From the NCBI GenBank assembly GCA_018401435.1, contig JAGYJW010000020.1:1-64000 (forward strand): a stretch of DNA of 64,000 nucleotides, read 5' to 3'. The notes below the pieces were generated by a model. That model made no database searches. It was not told where the DNA came from and saw only the letters and a list, made by a program, of their open reading frames with translations. The position numbers were made by a program, and so were the translations under genes. Source of the stretch: Deltaproteobacteria bacterium (GTDB lineage Bacteria; Myxococcota_A; UBA796; UBA2385). This document shows positions 61,373 through 64,000 of this stretch, one piece after another (position 1 is the first letter of the stretch; every line of letters starts with the position of its first letter).

Positions 61373-64000
61373 ATGGGAATGCGCTATCGGTGGCTCTTGT
61401 CGGCACTTGTACCCCTGGTCGTCGGATCCGTGGCTTGTAAGCCCGAGGCCGCGGTGGACAGCCCGCCGGCCGCCCCGGACTGCGAGGACGACACCGACGG
61501 CGGTCCCACGGTGGACAGCGTGACCCGGGGCCGGCAGCGGGCCGCCGGCCGCGCCCCGATCTGGGCCTGCATCCGCACCGCCGAGGGCGAGCGCAGCGTG
61601 CCCTGGCGCGGGGTGCAGGTCTTCGTCGAAGACAGCAGCGGCCGCATCGCCGAGGCCGCCCTCACCGACCTTCACGGCGCGGTGCGCCTGCCGCTGCAGG
61701 ACGCAGAGGGCCGGGGCCTCGCCCCCGGGCCAGCCCGGCTGTGGGTGGAGAAGGACGGAATGCGCCTGGAGGCCGCCGAGGGCCCCACCCTGGGGGAGGA
61801 AGGCGGCCACCTGGGCGCCTTCACCGTGGACCTGCCCGAGGGTGCCGTGGCCGGGCGCCTGGCCCTGCGGGATGGCAGCCCCTGCATCTGGTCCTTCCCG
61901 GAATTCGAGGTGGAGGGCGAGGGCCGTGTCTGGGCGGTGGATGGCGAAGGCGCGACCCTGACGGCGGGCGCCCTGGCCGCGGACGGCAGCTTTGTATTGG
62001 CCCCCAGCAGCGGTGATTTGCGCCTGTCTGCAGAATGCGGTGCAGAGACGGTCGAGGCTGAGCTGGTCCGCGAAGGCGCCGAGGCGGCCTGGGTGGAGCT
62101 GACGGTGGCCAACGACGCGCCGCTGCCCCTGGGCATCGCCGCGCTGAATGGGGACCAGCCGGGCGAGGTGGCCGAGGTGGGCGATGGCATCACCCTGCAG
62201 GCGCTCGCCGAGGACGACGATCACATCTCCTGGGTCTGGCGCGCCGATGCCCCGGGCCTCGCCCCGGATGGCGAGGTCGCACAGTGGCCCATGGCCGATG
62301 CGGTCGAACAGACCGCCTGGGCCCTGGGCGACGATGGGCGCGGCGGCTTCGTCCTGTCTTCGGTGACCCTGCGCCCTGCCGGCCTGCCCGACCGCTTCAG
62401 CCTGCGCGTCCTGGACCCCGAAGGTGCCCCCGTAGAAGGGGCCACCGTCACCGTGGACGGCATGGAGGGCCTGACGGACGCCGACGGGCGCCTGGTCCTC
62501 GAGGTCCTCTCCCGGGCGGCTGCGCGGGGCGAGCCGATCACGGTCCGGGTGGGCGGCGAGGGCCTCGCCGAGTCCCGGGTCGATCTGCACCAGAACGCCG
62601 GCGACCTGACCCTGACCGCCACCCCCTGCGAGCCGGTGGCCTTCGACCCCACGGTGGGGGGCGTCCTGCAGCTTCCCTCCGACCCCGAGGCCCTGTCCGT
62701 GACGGTGCTGGCGGGCACCTTGAACGACGAATCGGGTCGGTCCCTCACCGGCCCCATGACCGCCTGCCTCGCCGTCGTCCTGCCCGAGGATGGTCTGCCT
62801 GTGCCCCTTCGCGCCAAGGGGACATCGGATGACGATCCGCGCATGCCCGCACCCGCCGTCCTGGCTTATGTTGGCTTGAGTTTGGACTCCGACCCCAAGG
62901 CCCCAGTGGTGGTCAAGGCCCCGGGCCTGGCGGTGAACCTGCGGGAGCCGGCCGACCTGGCCTGGCCCGAAGGCACGCGGCTATCCGCCTGGAGCCTGGA
63001 GTCCGAGGCCGCCACCTGGACCACCAGCACCGCCAAGGCCGAACAGGTGGACGGGCGCCTGGCCACCACGGTCCAGCACCCCGGCTGGGTGACCCCCGCC
63101 CCCACTGAGGCCTGGGGTTGCGTGCCGGTCTGGGCCGATCGCCTGCGCTTGTCGGGCGGGCCCTACATGCTGCGCATCACCTACACCAGCATCTACGGCA
63201 CCACCCTGCAGAGCTACCTGCCGCTGGAGAACCTGGGCCACCAGATAGCACCGGTGGCAGCCAACACCACCCTGCTGGTGGACGTGGTGGACCTGTCGGT
63301 CAGCACGCCCAACGGGCCTGCCGTGCCCGGCTGGTCCTTCTCTTTGTCCACAGGCCGGGGGCGCCGCAGCGACCCCATGATGGTGTCCATGGACGAGACC
63401 TGCGGGGGCGACGCGCTGGTCCTGCCGCCCTCCGCGGCGCCGCCCACGGGCCTGGACTTCCTCAGCCGATTCTTCATTCCCAAGGGCTATGACAGCGCCG
63501 GCAACCGGGTCTCGGGCCAGGACATCGCCTACGCTTATTACAACGCGGTGGATCCCGATGGCAGCCGGCGCACCTTGTTGGGTTGGCTCAACACCCACGG
63601 CCTGGCTGGGGCGGCGCCCATCTGGGCCGGCTACACCAATGACTATGACCTGGGCTTCTTCCGGGCCATGCGGGGAATCCGCTATACCGGCCCCAATGGG
63701 CCCGTGGTCGCGATGATCGTGACCAACTTCACCAACTCCTTCGTGGGCACCGCCTACCTGAACTGCCTGCAGACGGGCTCGACCAGTTTCTCCTGCAACA
63801 ACCTCGTGCGCAGCACCCGGTCGGGCGGGACCATCTCGGTGGCCATGGAGTATAGCGCCGACAACCCCCAGGATCCGGCCTACACCCGCTTCTTCGTCTA
63901 TGGCCCAGACGGGCTGCCCATGACCGAGGTGGACCTGGACGGGCGGGGGCCCCGGGCGGTGCCCGGTGTCTGCATGAATTGCCATGGCGGGAACGCGCCG
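61373..64000 (+). CDS. Large lipoprotein with CxxCH haem motif (partial)
   Basis: The frame is open from ATG 61373 (GGAGG 5 bases upstream) to the window edge, 875 codons so far. Signal peptide with lipobox GSVAC, then an Asp/Pro-rich tether and beta-rich domains; two segments resemble carboxypeptidase-regulatory-like folds (GVQVFVEDSSGRIAEAALTD at ~82-101; DPEGAPVEGATVTVDG at ~348-363). Near the end VPGVCMNCHGG gives CxxCH at residues 867-871, a covalent c-type haem site, with the remainder of that domain off the window. Probably an outer-surface or periplasmic redox lipoprotein; partner genes are not visible. Confidence 0.75.
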   Translation, partial: MGMRYRWLLSALVPLVVGSVACKPEAAVDSPPAAPDCEDDTDGGPTVDSVTRGRQRAAGRAPIWACIRTAEGERSVPWRGVQVFVEDSSGRIAEAALTDLHGAVRLPLQDAEGRGLAPGPARLWVEKDGMRLEAAEGPTLGEEGGHLGAFTVDLPEGAVAGRLALRDGSPCIWSFPEFEVEGEGRVWAVDGEGATLTAGALAADGSFVLAPSSGDLRLSAECGAETVEAELVREGAEAAWVELTVANDAPLPLGIAALNGDQPGEVAEVGDGITLQALAEDDDHISWVWRADAPGLAPDGEVAQWPMADAVEQTAWALGDDGRGGFVLSSVTLRPAGLPDRFSLRVLDPEGAPVEGATVTVDGMEGLTDADGRLVLEVLSRAAARGEPITVRVGGEGLAESRVDLHQNAGDLTLTATPCEPVAFDPTVGGVLQLPSDPEALSVTVLAGTLNDESGRSLTGPMTACLAVVLPEDGLPVPLRAKGTSDDDPRMPAPAVLAYVGLSLDSDPKAPVVVKAPGLAVNLREPADLAWPEGTRLSAWSLESEAATWTTSTAKAEQVDGRLATTVQHPGWVTPAPTEAWGCVPVWADRLRLSGGPYMLRITYTSIYGTTLQSYLPLENLGHQIAPVAANTTLLVDVVDLSVSTPNGPAVPGWSFSLSTGRGRRSDPMMVSMDETCGGDALVLPPSAAPPTGLDFLSRFFIPKGYDSAGNRVSGQDIAYAYYNAVDPDGSRRTLLGWLNTHGLAGAAPIWAGYTNDYDLGFFRAMRGIRYTGPNGPVVAMIVTNFTNSFVGTAYLNCLQTGSTSFSCNNLVRSTRSGGTISVAMEYSADNPQDPAYTRFFVYGPDGLPMTEVDLDGRGPRAVPGVCMNCHGGNAP

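Noticed and set aside
1..64000. CRISPR array
   Set aside because: No series of regularly spaced identical repeats was seen; the only multi-copy repeat family is the DGR TR/VR set.

Overview
The window is very GC-rich and gene-dense, with many ATGA/GTGA start-stop overlaps, GTG starts and lipobox lipoproteins. The gene set (class II HMG-CoA reductase mevalonate operon, complete oleABCD olefin cluster, TtpC-type TonB system, large secreted Asp-rich lipoproteins) suggests a myxobacterium-like or other deltaproteobacterial lineage. That placement is inference from gene content; no rRNA or tRNA gene was seen.

Layout. 1-0.9 kb: fragments with helix-turn-helix (HTH) motifs. 0.9-6.05 kb: SDR and GMC oxidoreductases, two exported proteins, a methyltransferase. 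6.05-8.4 kb: a frame-disrupted replication-initiator-like gene (winged helix plus a DnaA domain-I-like C-terminus) with palindromic flanks. 8.4-11.5 kb: cardiolipin synthase, a PilZ-like protein, a PDZ/GspC-like protein. 11.66-16.26 kb: oleA-oleB-oleC-oleD (fatty acyl-CoA to long-chain olefin), then a PhnA-like protein. 16.87-26.4 kb: one long operon for energised outer-membrane uptake: beta-helix lipoprotein, DUF3450, TtpC, ExbB, ExbD, TonB, TPR protein, TonB-dependent receptor. 26.4-36.6 kb: lipoprotein, TetR, CutA, SDR, DoxX, isopropylmalate-type dehydrogenase and synthase, thiolase, panB-panC. 38.05-44.1 kb, minus strand: mvaA, mevalonate kinase, mvaD, a PilZ gene, phosphomevalonate kinase and type 2 IPP isomerase; HMG-CoA synthase is not in the window. 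44.2-48.7 kb: acyl-CoA ligase, YdcF-like, SlyD-like and DUF2079-like genes.

48.8-59.7 kb is the striking part: a diversity-generating retroelement (DGR) between two hypervariable NLR/STAND-type conflict genes. A template repeat (TR, core 55598-55666) matches two variable repeats (VR1 54096-54164; VR2 56897-56965). Over the 69-bp core every difference (11 in VR1, 9 in VR2) falls on one of the 20 template adenines and none on the 49 other bases, the signature of adenine-specific mutagenic homing. VR2 is the 3' end of an intact 961-codon gene: effector-associated-like domain, STAND NTPase, FGE/C-type-lectin fold. VR1 is the 3' end of a NACHT-FGE gene that follows an EAD-SIR2 gene; that FGE domain is split by a 1533-bp insertion sequence. 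Between the VRs, on the minus strand, lie remnants or frameshifted versions of an excisionase-like HTH protein, Avd and the DGR reverse transcriptase.

Many genes are frame-broken. Isolated breaks in oleD, ttpC and the PDZ gene are all consistent with one-base losses in G/C-rich runs, as expected of homopolymer miscalls. Breaks in the DGR/IS region and the initiator-like gene are denser and of both signs, so real decay is also possible there. The window ends inside a large lipoprotein with a CxxCH haem-binding motif, after a TGS1-like methyltransferase.
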